Positions 16,809-25,833 of a DNA stretch of 64,000 bases are shown one piece after another; within the stretch, counting starts at the first letter, position 1; every line of letters begins with the position of its first letter. Under the pieces are notes generated by a model. That model saw only the letters and a list, made by a program, of their open reading frames with translations. It made no database searches and was not told the origin of the DNA. The DNA comes from CAWDPQ01 sp049642465 (GTDB lineage Bacteria; Acidobacteriota; Vicinamibacteria; Vicinamibacterales; 2-12-FULL-66-21). The translations under genes and the position numbers were made by a program. The DNA lies in contig JBAROV010000137.1 in assembly GCA_049642465.1 (NCBI GenBank), positions 62,001-126,000 of the forward strand, written 5' to 3'.

Positions 16809-19481
16809 ATGAAATCCATGTTCCTCGCGCTTTGTGTCTTCGCTGCCACTGCGGCGTCAGCTCAGCAACCCTCGACTGGCCAGCCTCCGCTCATCGATCG
16901 CGAACTCTTCTTCGGCAACCCCGAAATCGCCAGCGCGACGCTTTCGCCGGACGGGAGGTACATCGCGTTCCGCAAACCGTGGAACGGGACGCTCAACATC
17001 TGGGTCAAGAAAACAGCGGAGCCGTTCGACACAGCCAGACGGATCACAGCGGACACACGTCGCCCGATTCCCGGGTTCTTCTGGAGCCGGGACAGCAAGT
17101 ACATCCTCTTTGTGCAGGATCAGGGAGGCGACGAGAACTACAACGTCTACGCCGTCGATCCTGGCGGCGCGCCAGCAGCCGGTCAGGATGTACCGACCGC
17201 ACGCAACCTCACGGACGCCAAGGGCGCTCGGGCCCTCATTTACGACGTGCCGCGCGAGAGCACGGATCTCATCCACGTTGGCCTGAACGATCGAGACCCG
17301 GCGTGGCACGACCTCTACGAAGTGAAGATCTCGACAGGGGCACGCACGTTGCTGCGCAAGAACACCGACAAGATCGCCGCGTGGGTGTTCGACCGCGCAG
17401 GCAAGCTGCGCCTTGCGCTGCGGACGACCGATGCCGGTGACACGGAGATCCTGCGCGTCACTGACACCGCGTTCGAACAGGTCTATAGCTGCACCGTGTT
17501 CGAAACGTGCGGACCGCTGCAGTTTCATCCCGACAACACGCGCGTCTTCATGGTGACCAACAAAGGTGCGGCGGATCTCGTTCGCCTCGTGCTCTTCGAT
17601 CCGCAGACGAAGAAAGAAGAGCTGGTAGACACGGATCCGGAAAACCAGGTGGACTTCAGCGGAGGACTGTTCTCCGAAAAAACGGGTCAGCTGGTGGGGA
17701 CCGTCTACGTCGGCGAGAAATCTCGAATCTACTTCCGCGACAAGGAATTCCAGGCGGACTACGAGCGCATCAAGGCCAAGCTCCCAGGCAGGGAAGTGAC
17801 GTTTGGAGGTTCGACCGCGGACGAACGCAAGTGGATGATGGTGGCGTCAGACGACACCGAGCCTGGCGAGCGATACCTGTACGATCGCGACACAAAGACG
17901 CTGACCAAGCAGTACCAGGTGTTCGAGAAACTTCCGCGGCAGTCCCTCGCGGAGATGAAGCCGATTCGCTACAAATCGTCGGACGGCCTCGAGATTCCGG
18001 CGTATCTCACGTTGCCCAAAGGGCTCGCTGCGAAGAACCTGCCGACGCTGGTGGTGCCGCACGGTGGCCCGTGGGCGCGCGATCAGTTCGGTTACAGCGC
18101 CATGGCGCAATTCTTTGCCAACCGCGGATACGCCGTCCTGCAGCCGAACTTCCGCGGTTCGGCGGGCTACGGTGAAAAGTTCATCAACGCCGGCAACAAC
18201 CAGTGGGGCGAGAAGATGCAGGACGACATCACCTGGGGCGTCAAGCATCTCGTTGGCGAGGGCATTACGGATCCGAAGCGCGTCGGAATCCTCGGCGGCT
18301 CCTACGGCGGCTACGCCGCGCTTGCCGGCGTCGCGTTTACGCCGGAGGTCTATGCCGCAGGCGTCTCGATTGTGGGCCCATCGAATCTGAATACGTTGCT
18401 CGAGTCAATCCCGCCGTACTGGGAAGCAGGGCGGAAGATGTTCCACATGCGCATGGGTGACCCGACGACGCCGGAAGGAAAGAAACAGCTCGAGCGGCAA
18501 TCCCCGCTGTTCTCCGCGCAGAAGATCAAGACACCGTTGCTGGTCGTGCAGGGGGCAAACGATCCGCGCGTCAAGAAGGCGGAGTCCGACCAGATCGTCA
18601 TCGCGCTGCGCGATCGCAACTTCCCGGTGGAATACATCGTCGCGCCGGACGAGGGCCATGGATTTGCCCGGCCGGTCAACAACATGGCGATGTTTGCCGC
18701 GATCGAGAAGTTCCTCTCGAAGCATCTCGAAGGGCGATTCCAGGAGTCGATGACACCCGAGGTTTCCAAGCGCCTCGGCGAGATCACCGTCGATCCCAAG
18801 ACGGTCACCTTGACGAAGCCAGTCGATTCATCCGCCGTCAGGACGCCGCAGCCCGCGCAGCCGCTCGTCGTAGGCGCATCCTCGTACAACGCGACCATTG
18901 CCATGGGCGGTCAGTCGATCAAGATGGAAACCACCAATACCGTGGCGCAGGAAGGGAATACCTGGGTCGTGACCGAGACCGCCAAGACGCCGCAGGGAGA
19001 CGTCATGGATCGCGGCGTGCTCGACAAGGACACGCTGGCCGTTCGCTCGCGTGAGATCAAACAGGGACCGGTCGAGATCAAATTGTCGTTCGAGGGGGGC
19101 AAGGCGTCGGGCAGCTTCAACATGGGTGGCCAGTCCAAGCCCGTGGCCGTGGACCTTGGCGGGACGCTGTTCGCGGACGGCGCCGGCGCGTACCCGTCGA
19201 TTGCCGCGCTGCCGTTGAAGGAAGGGTATTCGACAACTTTTCGGAATTTCGACGTAATGCGGCAGAAGGGCACCCTCAAGCAGGCCAAGGTGACGGCTGT
19301 TGAAGATGTCACCGTCCCGGCGGGCACATTCAAGGCGTGGAGAGTCGAAATCTCGTCCGCCGAGGGGGACGCAGGGCAGCAGACGATCTGGATCGACACC
19401 GCTTCACGCCGCGTCGTCAAAACTACAGCGACGCTGCCGCAGATGGGCGGGGCGACGGCGACCGCTGAGCTCGTGAAGTGA
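16809..19481 (+). CDS. Exported S9 prolyl oligopeptidase-type peptidase with a C-terminal extra domain
   Basis: An 890-residue protein. A signal peptide (residues 1-18) precedes a beta-propeller (about 30-390) and an alpha/beta hydrolase domain. The nucleophile is in GGSYGG (Ser498), the acid in GANDPRV (Asp585), and the His in DEGHGF (His617). The hydrolase ends near residue 650, and about 240 more residues follow. Their strand-rich pattern resembles DUF3108-type lipocalin-like domains (PAGTFKAWRVE, IWIDTASRRVVK). That fusion is not in standard S9 enzymes. The start lies 10 bases after TATCAT (16793-16798). It probably degrades peptides in the periplasm or outside the cell. Confidence 0.9.
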   Translation: MKSMFLALCVFAATAASAQQPSTGQPPLIDRELFFGNPEIASATLSPDGRYIAFRKPWNGTLNIWVKKTAEPFDTARRITADTRRPIPGFFWSRDSKYILFVQDQGGDENYNVYAVDPGGAPAAGQDVPTARNLTDAKGARALIYDVPRESTDLIHVGLNDRDPAWHDLYEVKISTGARTLLRKNTDKIAAWVFDRAGKLRLALRTTDAGDTEILRVTDTAFEQVYSCTVFETCGPLQFHPDNTRVFMVTNKGAADLVRLVLFDPQTKKEELVDTDPENQVDFSGGLFSEKTGQLVGTVYVGEKSRIYFRDKEFQADYERIKAKLPGREVTFGGSTADERKWMMVASDDTEPGERYLYDRDTKTLTKQYQVFEKLPRQSLAEMKPIRYKSSDGLEIPAYLTLPKGLAAKNLPTLVVPHGGPWARDQFGYSAMAQFFANRGYAVLQPNFRGSAGYGEKFINAGNNQWGEKMQDDITWGVKHLVGEGITDPKRVGILGGSYGGYAALAGVAFTPEVYAAGVSIVGPSNLNTLLESIPPYWEAGRKMFHMRMGDPTTPEGKKQLERQSPLFSAQKIKTPLLVVQGANDPRVKKAESDQIVIALRDRNFPVEYIVAPDEGHGFARPVNNMAMFAAIEKFLSKHLEGRFQESMTPEVSKRLGEITVDPKTVTLTKPVDSSAVRTPQPAQPLVVGASSYNATIAMGGQSIKMETTNTVAQEGNTWVVTETAKTPQGDVMDRGVLDKDTLAVRSREIKQGPVEIKLSFEGGKASGSFNMGGQSKPVAVDLGGTLFADGAGAYPSIAALPLKEGYSTTFRNFDVMRQKGTLKQAKVTAVEDVTVPAGTFKAWRVEISSAEGDAGQQTIWIDTASRRVVKTTATLPQMGGATATAELVK

Positions 19482-19503
19482 GGCACGGCAAGCCTCGGAC
19501 GGA

Positions 19504-20112
19504 CTAGCGACTGACGAATCCGAGCCAGCGATCGACGTCCGCCCGAAAGTCACTGCCGTCCGCAGCGGCGTCGGGCGCTGGAGCTGATCCGTACTGAGCG
19601 AGATCCCTGCGGACCAAATCCTCTGTGCCAGCGACTTCGAACAGATTCACGAACACATCGACGAGAAATGCACGATCGGTGAGCGACGAACGAACACGGG
19701 ACGGCGCCACGCCCGAGGTTTCGATGCCAAAATGCTCGCCGGCCGACTCGGAGAGCAGTTCCAGGAAGAAGCGATCCGTATCGACCCCCTCCGCGTCGCG
19801 TCTGCCCGACGCCAGCACGTGATTCTCCTCGCCGTTCCAGTCGCAGAAGATCTTCAACCCGGACGGCAGCGCGATTACCCACGCTTCCCACACGCTGCCG
19901 TCGTCCCAGCGAAGCTTGAGCAGGCTTCGCGAGCGGAGCGTGACGGGATCGAAGCGTCGGTAATCGCCCGGCAGGGCTTCCCGAACGATGTCGTCAAGCG
20001 GAATCGGCTCGCGCGGTACGCGCAGCGGCCAAATCTCCTTGCGCGAGCGGAATTGCCGCGCCCGCCGCTCGAGCATCTCCAGTACACGCACCCGCATCTG
20101 CCTGTCGAGCAT
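19504..20112 (-). CDS. Conserved-looking cytoplasmic protein, unknown function
   Basis: A 202-residue protein with no signal or membrane segment and a balanced composition (RWDDGSVWEAWVIALPSG, IFCDWNGEENHV). No domain is recognised. It is convergent with the S9 peptidase and divergent from the PIG-L gene; a TAGTAAT-like -10 lies about 9 bases before its ATG. Confidence 0.65.
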   Translation of the reverse strand: MLDRQMRVRVLEMLERRARQFRSRKEIWPLRVPREPIPLDDIVREALPGDYRRFDPVTLRSRSLLKLRWDDGSVWEAWVIALPSGLKIFCDWNGEENHVLASGRRDAEGVDTDRFFLELLSESAGEHFGIETSGVAPSRVRSSLTDRAFLVDVFVNLFEVAGTEDLVRRDLAQYGSAPAPDAAADGSDFRADVDRWLGFVSR

Positions 20113-20179
20113 CGCTCGCTATTACTATGCATCGAGCACACAAAAATTGCCCTCACTGCCGACCCGAGAGCACCGGGGA

Positions 20180-20185
20180 TACAAT
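20180..20185 (+). promoter_or_regulatory. TACAAT -10 element before the PIG-L gene
   Basis: TACAAT lies 7 bases before the ATG at 20193, with no ribosome-binding site between them, consistent with a leaderless transcript. Confidence 0.45.
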
Positions 20186-20192
20186 CCGCCGC

Positions 20193-22847
20193 ATGTCCCG
20201 ACCCATCCTCGCGACCTTAGTCTTCGGCACTCTGGTGGCCGCGCAGATGCCGACACCCGACCGCGGTGCCGCCGGCGCGTGGCACAAGATCCTCAAGTTG
20301 CAGACGACGGCAACCGCGATGCACACGACGGCGCACCCCGATGATGAGCATGGCGGTCTCCTGGCGATGCTGAGTCGAGGAAGAGGGGCGCGAGTGTCGC
20401 TGCTGACGCTCACGCGCGGCGAGTCAGGTGACAACGCAATCGGACCGGAACTGTTCGATGCGCTTGGTCTCATTCGCACCGAAGAGTTGCTGCTTGCGGA
20501 TCGCTACTACGGAGTGGACCGCCAGTATTTCACCACCGCCGTGGATTACGGCTTCTCCAAGCGCCTGGATGAGGCGCTCGACAAGTGGGGCACCGAACAC
20601 GTGCTGCGCGACATGGTGCGCATCATACGGACCGAACGACCGATGGTGCTGATCTCGCGCTTCCAGGGGAACGAGCGCGATGGTCACGGCAACCACATGG
20701 CCGCGGGGCTTTTGACCCGGCAGGCATTCAAAGCGGCCGGCGATGCGAAGATGTTCCCGGAGCAAATTGCTGCGGGCCTGCGGTCATGGCAGCCGCTGAA
20801 GCTGTACATCGGCGGCGTACGGCAGAACGAAGACTGGACGATCCGCGCCGACACCGGGGCCTACGACCCGATCCTGGGTGACTCATATCAGACGTTCGCC
20901 CGGATGGGCCTCAGTTTTCAGCGTTCGCAGAATGGCGGCCGCTTCGTGCCGCAGCCGGGACCGTCGATTTCGTTTTACCAGCGAGTCGAGGCCGCACTCG
21001 ACGCGCCAGCGAAGGAGGAGAGCTTCTTCGACGGAATCGATACGACCGTTGGCGGTATCTACCGCGCGCTGGGAAAAGCAGCGGAACCCGGCGCCGACGA
21101 ACGACTATCCGCATTGCAGCACGAGCTTGCCGCGGCAAAGGACCACTTCACATTCGAGAATCCCGCGACTGCGGTTCCGGCTCTGTCGCGCGCGCTGACG
21201 ATAGTCGCGGCCGCGCGCTCACGCCTGCAGGACCCCGATGCCAGATTCATGCTCGAGGTGAAGGATCGGCAGATTCGGGACGCGATCCACGCCTCGCTTG
21301 GCGTGACGCTGACGGCAACCGCACAGCCATCCGGCACGCCTGAGGCGACGAATCCCTTCGCCGGTCCGGCGACGATGGGACCAGTGGTGCCCGGACAGAC
21401 GTTCGAGACGCGCGTCACGTTTCTCAATCCGAGCCGCGTTCCTCTGAAGAATGTTGCGTTCGCGATCGAGTACGAGGGAGCCAAGGCAGCGACTGCTCCA
21501 CCAGCGTCGCCAGTGGCGGATTCTCGACCGAACGAGCCGATTGCCCACAAGTTCAGCTTCACCGTTCCCGAAGACGCCGACCTCACGCGGCCGCACTTTT
21601 CGCGCGCGTCGATACAGGACGCCCGCTACACCGTTGCGCAAGATGCGCCGTGGTTTGAGCCCATCGCGGCCGCGCCTTTCCACGCGTCCGTCGAGTACAC
21701 GCTGCCGAACGGGTCCACGGTGTCGTTGCGACGGCCGATCACACGGCTCGAGCCGAATCTGCCCTACGGCACCGACACGCGTGTGCTCGAGATCGTGCCG
21801 GCCATTTCTGTCACGCTGAATCCAACCAATGCGATCGCGCCGCTTGGCAAATCAGCCAGCACGGTGACCCTGAAGATCGAGGTCGTCAACAACAGGGACG
21901 GGAAATCCGAAGGGAGCCTCACACTCGAGACCCCGGCCGGTTGGAGAGTCATGCCGGCGTCGCAGGCATTCCAGTTCGCGCGCGCGGGCGAGCGGACGTC
22001 GTATTCGTTCAACATCAGCGTCCCTGCGGTCGAGCGTCGCGATTACCGCGTTGAAGCCGTCGCCACGAGCGCCGGGCGCGATTACCGCGAGGGCTACACG
22101 CTCATTCGTCATCGCGATCTCGCCACGCGGTACCTCTATCGCGAGGCGGCGACGACCATTCGCGGCGTTGACGTCAGCGTCCGGCGCGGATTGAAGGTCG
22201 GTTACGTGATGGGTATTGGAGACGAAGTGCCCGCCGGTCTCGCGCAGCTTGGTGCGGAGGTCGAGCTGCTTGCCGCGTCGGATCTTGCCACCGGCAATCT
22301 CTCTCGCTTCAACGCCATCTTCACTGGCACTCGCGCTTACGCCGTTCGTAACGATCTCAAGACCTACAACCGTCGTCTTCTCGACTACGTTCAGAACGGC
22401 GGCAATTTGATCGTCCTCTACAACACGCAGGAGCTCGATCCGAAGCTCTACGCGCCGTATCCTGGAGAACTGCCCTCGAACGCCGAGGAAGTATCGGAAG
22501 AGGACTCGCCAGTGGAAATCCTGACGCCTACCGATTCGGTGTTTACGACGCCCAACCGGATCACGAAAGCGGATTTCGACGGATGGGTCGAGCAGCGCGG
22601 CTCGAAGTTTTGGACGAGGTGGGATCCGCGATATACAGCCATGATCGCGACGTGGGATACAGGTCAGGCGCCGCAAAAAGGAGGATGGCTGCACGCCCGC
22701 TACGGCAAGGGGCACTACACCTATTTTGCCTATGCCTTTCACCGGCAATTGCCCTACGGAGTCGCAGGGGCCTATCGCTTGCTGGCAAATCTGCTGTCAC
22801 TCAATGCGACGGGTATCGCGCCGGCAAGCAGGCAGCCCGGCAGGTAG
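20193..22847 (+). CDS. Exported PIG-L family deacetylase-like protein
   Basis: An 884-residue protein with a signal peptide. The zinc motif AHPDDE is at residues 47-52, and a DGHGNH segment supplies a further His, as in PIG-L/LmbE N-acetylglucosaminyl deacetylases. After the catalytic domain (about 40-330) come strand-rich domains that look Ig-like or NPCBM/NEW3-like. The last 220 residues resemble a glutamine amidotransferase-like fold. Substrates are probably N-acetylated sugars outside the cytoplasm. The earlier in-frame start at 20127 would add residues before the signal peptide and is not preferred. Confidence 0.85.
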   Translation: MSRPILATLVFGTLVAAQMPTPDRGAAGAWHKILKLQTTATAMHTTAHPDDEHGGLLAMLSRGRGARVSLLTLTRGESGDNAIGPELFDALGLIRTEELLLADRYYGVDRQYFTTAVDYGFSKRLDEALDKWGTEHVLRDMVRIIRTERPMVLISRFQGNERDGHGNHMAAGLLTRQAFKAAGDAKMFPEQIAAGLRSWQPLKLYIGGVRQNEDWTIRADTGAYDPILGDSYQTFARMGLSFQRSQNGGRFVPQPGPSISFYQRVEAALDAPAKEESFFDGIDTTVGGIYRALGKAAEPGADERLSALQHELAAAKDHFTFENPATAVPALSRALTIVAAARSRLQDPDARFMLEVKDRQIRDAIHASLGVTLTATAQPSGTPEATNPFAGPATMGPVVPGQTFETRVTFLNPSRVPLKNVAFAIEYEGAKAATAPPASPVADSRPNEPIAHKFSFTVPEDADLTRPHFSRASIQDARYTVAQDAPWFEPIAAAPFHASVEYTLPNGSTVSLRRPITRLEPNLPYGTDTRVLEIVPAISVTLNPTNAIAPLGKSASTVTLKIEVVNNRDGKSEGSLTLETPAGWRVMPASQAFQFARAGERTSYSFNISVPAVERRDYRVEAVATSAGRDYREGYTLIRHRDLATRYLYREAATTIRGVDVSVRRGLKVGYVMGIGDEVPAGLAQLGAEVELLAASDLATGNLSRFNAIFTGTRAYAVRNDLKTYNRRLLDYVQNGGNLIVLYNTQELDPKLYAPYPGELPSNAEEVSEEDSPVEILTPTDSVFTTPNRITKADFDGWVEQRGSKFWTRWDPRYTAMIATWDTGQAPQKGGWLHARYGKGHYTYFAYAFHRQLPYGVAGAYRLLANLLSLNATGIAPASRQPGR

Positions 22848-22940
22848 AACATTCGAATCCAATCCACCGTTAATGTAGTATGCGCATGCAATTGTGATAG
22901 ACCGCGCTTTTTCGGGGCCGAGTGGCCCAGGAGGACAGGT

Positions 22941-23591
22941 ATGAGGCGGATAGCAGCCATTGGAGCTGGTGTCCTGCTCGCCGCGTTCGTCGCAGTCGGG
23001 ACGGCCGGAGCTCAGGACACCAAGTCTGTGCGTGGCACGGTGAGCAAGACAGGACCAGATGCGGTCACGGTGAAGGTGGGCGAGCGTGAGATGACCTTCA
23101 AGGTTGACTCGAACACACAGGTCACGGCGCGAGGTGGGTCGACAGCTACTCGCACGGCCAAGGCCGAAGGCAAACCCGGCGCCCTGTACACCGACATCGT
23201 CAAGACCGGACAGGGCGTCCAGATCGAGTATCACGAGAAGGACATGCACGCGGCCAGCATCCGTGTGCTGCCAGTGCCTCCGTCAGCGTCGGAAACCGCA
23301 GAAGAGCAGACCGTAAAAGCGATGAGTGCGAGCGGAGCGGTCACGGCCGTCAGCGCTTCGTCGCTCACGGTCAAGGGCAGCGCTGGCGAGTCCACTTTCA
23401 TGGTTGATCCCAAGACGAGGATCATCGGCACTGGCGCAGGCACTAAAGGCCGGGAGTTGAAAGAGGCCGGCGGGAAACCACAGATTACCGACTTCGTGCA
23501 GACGGGCGACACGGTCACCGTCCGCTACAGAGAGGAAGGCGGCATGAAGCACGCCTCCGAGGTCCGCGTGACGAAGAAGGCGAAGCCGTAA
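22941..23591 (+). CDS. Secreted protein with two DUF5666-like repeats
   Basis: A 216-residue protein with a signal peptide ending near TAGAQ. The mature part contains two similar strand-rich blocks: residues 30-110 (RGTVSKTGPDAVTVKV...FKVDSNTQV) and 130-212 (SGAVTAVSASSLTVKG...FMVDPKTRI). Each ends with a TG..V.I.Y / TV.V.Y segment, so this is an internal duplication. The pattern fits DUF5666-type beta domains of unknown role. An AGGAGG site precedes the ATG at 22941. A GGGCC-gagt-GGCCC hairpin just upstream (22917-22930) could regulate translation. A strong terminator follows. Confidence 0.75.
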   Translation: MRRIAAIGAGVLLAAFVAVGTAGAQDTKSVRGTVSKTGPDAVTVKVGEREMTFKVDSNTQVTARGGSTATRTAKAEGKPGALYTDIVKTGQGVQIEYHEKDMHAASIRVLPVPPSASETAEEQTVKAMSASGAVTAVSASSLTVKGSAGESTFMVDPKTRIIGTGAGTKGRELKEAGGKPQITDFVQTGDTVTVRYREEGGMKHASEVRVTKKAKP

Positions 23592-23621
23592 GAAAGGGAA
23601 AAGGGAAAAGGGAGAAGGGAA

Positions 23622-23659
23622 AAAGGCCGGAAGCGAGAGCAGCTCTCCTTCCGGCCTTT
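23622..23659. terminator. Bidirectional terminator-like hairpin between convergent genes
   Basis: The left arm AAAGGCCGGAAG (23622-23633) pairs perfectly with CTTCCGGCCTTT (23648-23659). The loop contains its own GAGAG-cag-CTCTC hairpin. It sits between convergent genes ending at 23591 and 23662. An (AAAAGGG)-type heptamer tract at 23593-23620 precedes it on the plus strand. Confidence 0.8.
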
Positions 23660-23661
23660 CC

Positions 23662-24690
23662 TTACTTCAGCAACTCGCTGAGCGCCACTGGCGCCCCACC
23701 CCGAGCCTTACTGAGATCAGCGGCCTCCATGAATGCCATGATCTCGATCGTTTCGTCGATTGGCACCGGAGATTTGCCGGTCCTGAAGAATTCAACGACA
23801 GCGACGATCAAGCCGTAATAACTCGATCGCTTCGTCGGCGTTGCGGCCGATTCAGGCGGTTCAGAAACGACCGCCTTCGGTCCAAACACCACACGCCCGT
23901 ACGGCGCCGCGCCGTCCCGAATGCCGCGGACGACCCCGATGCGGCCGTCCTTCCATTGACACGATGCGAGGTCCGCCCCGGGCGTGTAGATTCGCGACAC
24001 GCGCTCGCACCCAGGGCCCATGAACGTGTACAGAATCTCGACAGTGTGAATGCCGTACCAGAAAAGATCCGGGTGGTGCGGTTCGAGCGTCGCGGGTCCC
24101 CACGCGATCGCGCCTTTGACTTCTGACACGCGCGGGTCGCGCTTGATGGCGACGACCTCATCGTTGAAGCGGAGGGACGACGAACTGAAAAGTGGTACCT
24201 TGCTCTCGCGGGCGAGACGCCCCAGTTCGATCGCGTCTTTCACGCTCGCCGTGAACGGCTTGTCCACGAACACAGGTTTTCGTCCGGCGATGACCTGACG
24301 TGTTTGCGCGAGGTGGACGCGGCCGTCCACGCTCAACACCATCACTGCATCCACCCGTTTGAGCAACTCGTCGATTGAATCGACGAATTCAATCTTCCAC
24401 TTGTCGCGCAGTTCGGCGGTGAACCTGTCGATGCGCGTGCGGCTGGCCTCGACATCGGGGCTTCCACCTTTGAATGCGGCAACGATGCGCGCCCCGGGCA
24501 CGTGATCGGCGCGGGATGGGTCGTTGAGAAGCTGGGTGAATGCCCCTGAGTGCGATGTATCGACGCCGATGAGGCCGATGCGAATCGGTTTGGCGTCGGC
24601 GGCCGATTGTTGCGCGTCGAGCACATGCCCGCCAGCATTCAGCAACAGGGCCGCAACAATGCCGAGCCCGAGAGAGAGCCTTCGCCGCAT
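23662..24690 (-). CDS. Exported Gfo/Idh/MocA family oxidoreductase
   Basis: A 342-residue protein with a Sec-type signal (MRRRLSLGL onward). The Rossmann core reads IRIGLIGVDTSHSG, where the usual Gly-rich loop is altered to GVDTSH. The EKP-like site is FVDKPF, so Glu is replaced by Asp. It starts 1 base after the stop of the PmoA-like gene (stop 24692-24694, start 24690), so the two form an operon. Members act on sugars with NAD(P). The changed loop and export leave cofactor use open. Confidence 0.85.
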   Translation of the reverse strand: MRRRLSLGLGIVAALLLNAGGHVLDAQQSAADAKPIRIGLIGVDTSHSGAFTQLLNDPSRADHVPGARIVAAFKGGSPDVEASRTRIDRFTAELRDKWKIEFVDSIDELLKRVDAVMVLSVDGRVHLAQTRQVIAGRKPVFVDKPFTASVKDAIELGRLARESKVPLFSSSSLRFNDEVVAIKRDPRVSEVKGAIAWGPATLEPHHPDLFWYGIHTVEILYTFMGPGCERVSRIYTPGADLASCQWKDGRIGVVRGIRDGAAPYGRVVFGPKAVVSEPPESAATPTKRSSYYGLIVAVVEFFRTGKSPVPIDETIEIMAFMEAADLSKARGGAPVALSELLK

Positions 24691-24691
24691 G

Positions 24692-25747
24692 CTACCGGGT
24701 CCCCTTCGCGGTGTACTGCGAGTACTCGGCGGCGAGTTGTTCCCGCGTCAGCTTGCCATCGAGCACGAGGATGCGATGCCTGAACGTGACCGACTGGCCA
24801 GGCTTCAGCGTGAACGTGGCGGGCGGCTGCTTGGCATCGTAGCCTTGCTGACCGAACGGGTTGGCCGCAAACAGACCATACCCGCGCGCGTGCCAATACG
24901 TCGGATGGCCATGGTTCGACGGATGATCGAAGATCGCGAGCGTCAATGCCGTGCCTTCCACGACACCCGTGAGACCCATCCATGGTCCGCGCGTGCCCCA
25001 CACCTCTTCGCCTGTCTTGCCGTCACTCGCGATGTACTGACCCGTTGCCCCCTCGTTGTTGACGCGGCGCTGCTTCTCCCGCTGACCTGATGCGTCGATG
25101 TAGGTATCCGCTTGCTTCGATGGATGATCGAGCGCGCGTGCGACGCGAATCCCGAACGCGCCTTCCTTCGTGTCGTTGAACGTCACGGCTTTGTCGGTGG
25201 CCGTCCATTTCGTCATGCGATCGATCGTGCGACGCCCCGCTGCACCCGAAAACACAAACTGCGTCTCCTCCCGCATCAGCGTCGATCCGTCTGCGAGGTT
25301 CCAGTCAGCTTTGACGGCCAGCTCGCCGCGGGTGGCGCCGCTCGTCGCCTTGTCGATCGATTTGTGCACGATCGTGCCCATCTTCGGCTTGTTTGCCGCC
25401 GGTGTTTCGCTGGAGTGTCCCCAGAAGTCGTAACCATTCACATCCCCATAGTTGAACCAGTGGCCCACGTGATGCGGATGGTCGGCGCGCTCGCCCGGCT
25501 TCGGATCGAGCGGATACCCGCGCGTGACGAGCTGACCCCCGGCGCCCCGGATTGGATACAGCACGGGTTTCTGCTGGTTCGTCGGGTAGATGTACGAAGT
25601 GAACGGCTTCCCATCGACCAGCACGTCCACGCGGCGGTCGGCGGGTCGATCGACGAGTTTGACGGCCTGGTCGTCCGAGGCGCGGAGGGAGCCGACGCCC
25701 GCGGCCAGCGCGGCTGAGATAGCTGAGACAAGGAGGAGCTTTTTCAT
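24692..25747 (-). CDS. Exported PmoA-like protein (DUF6807 / methane oxygenase PmoA family)
   Basis: A 351-residue protein with a signal peptide (residues 1-23). It has the family pattern YPIRGAGG near residue 65, the HPHHVGHWFNYGDVNGYDFW region with several His, and MREETQFVF. Despite the Pfam name, this family is unrelated to membrane methane monooxygenase and is found next to sugar-acting oxidoreductases; its reaction is unclear. The pairing with the Gfo/Idh/MocA gene downstream fits carbohydrate processing. TACGAT lies 6 bases before the ATG. Confidence 0.8.
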   Translation of the reverse strand: MKKLLLVSAISAALAAGVGSLRASDDQAVKLVDRPADRRVDVLVDGKPFTSYIYPTNQQKPVLYPIRGAGGQLVTRGYPLDPKPGERADHPHHVGHWFNYGDVNGYDFWGHSSETPAANKPKMGTIVHKSIDKATSGATRGELAVKADWNLADGSTLMREETQFVFSGAAGRRTIDRMTKWTATDKAVTFNDTKEGAFGIRVARALDHPSKQADTYIDASGQREKQRRVNNEGATGQYIASDGKTGEEVWGTRGPWMGLTGVVEGTALTLAIFDHPSNHGHPTYWHARGYGLFAANPFGQQGYDAKQPPATFTLKPGQSVTFRHRILVLDGKLTREQLAAEYSQYTAKGTR

Positions 25748-25753
25748 GGGCGC

Positions 25754-25759
25754 ATCGTA
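25754..25759 (-). promoter_or_regulatory. TACGAT -10 element before the PmoA-like gene
   Basis: The minus strand reads TACGAT, 6 bases before the ATG at 25747. There is no ribosome-binding site, so a leaderless transcript is likely. It shows the PmoA-like gene need not depend on the upstream phosphoesterase promoter. Confidence 0.45.
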
Positions 25760-25777
25760 TCAAAGTGCCAACGTGCG

Positions 25778-25833
25778 GGCACCTTGGCACCCTGGCACCT
25801 TGGCACCCTGGCACCTTGGCACCTTGGCACCTT
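25778..25833. repeat. Seven tandem copies of GGCACC(T/C)T
   Basis: The 8-bp unit occurs seven times with T/C variation at one position. The last copy overlaps the stop codon of the phosphoesterase gene (25832-25834). Confidence 0.95.

Noticed and set aside
24692..25747. PmoA as evidence of methane oxidation
   Set aside because: The family shares only a name with particulate methane monooxygenase; no pmoB or pmoC is present and the neighbour is a sugar-type oxidoreductase.
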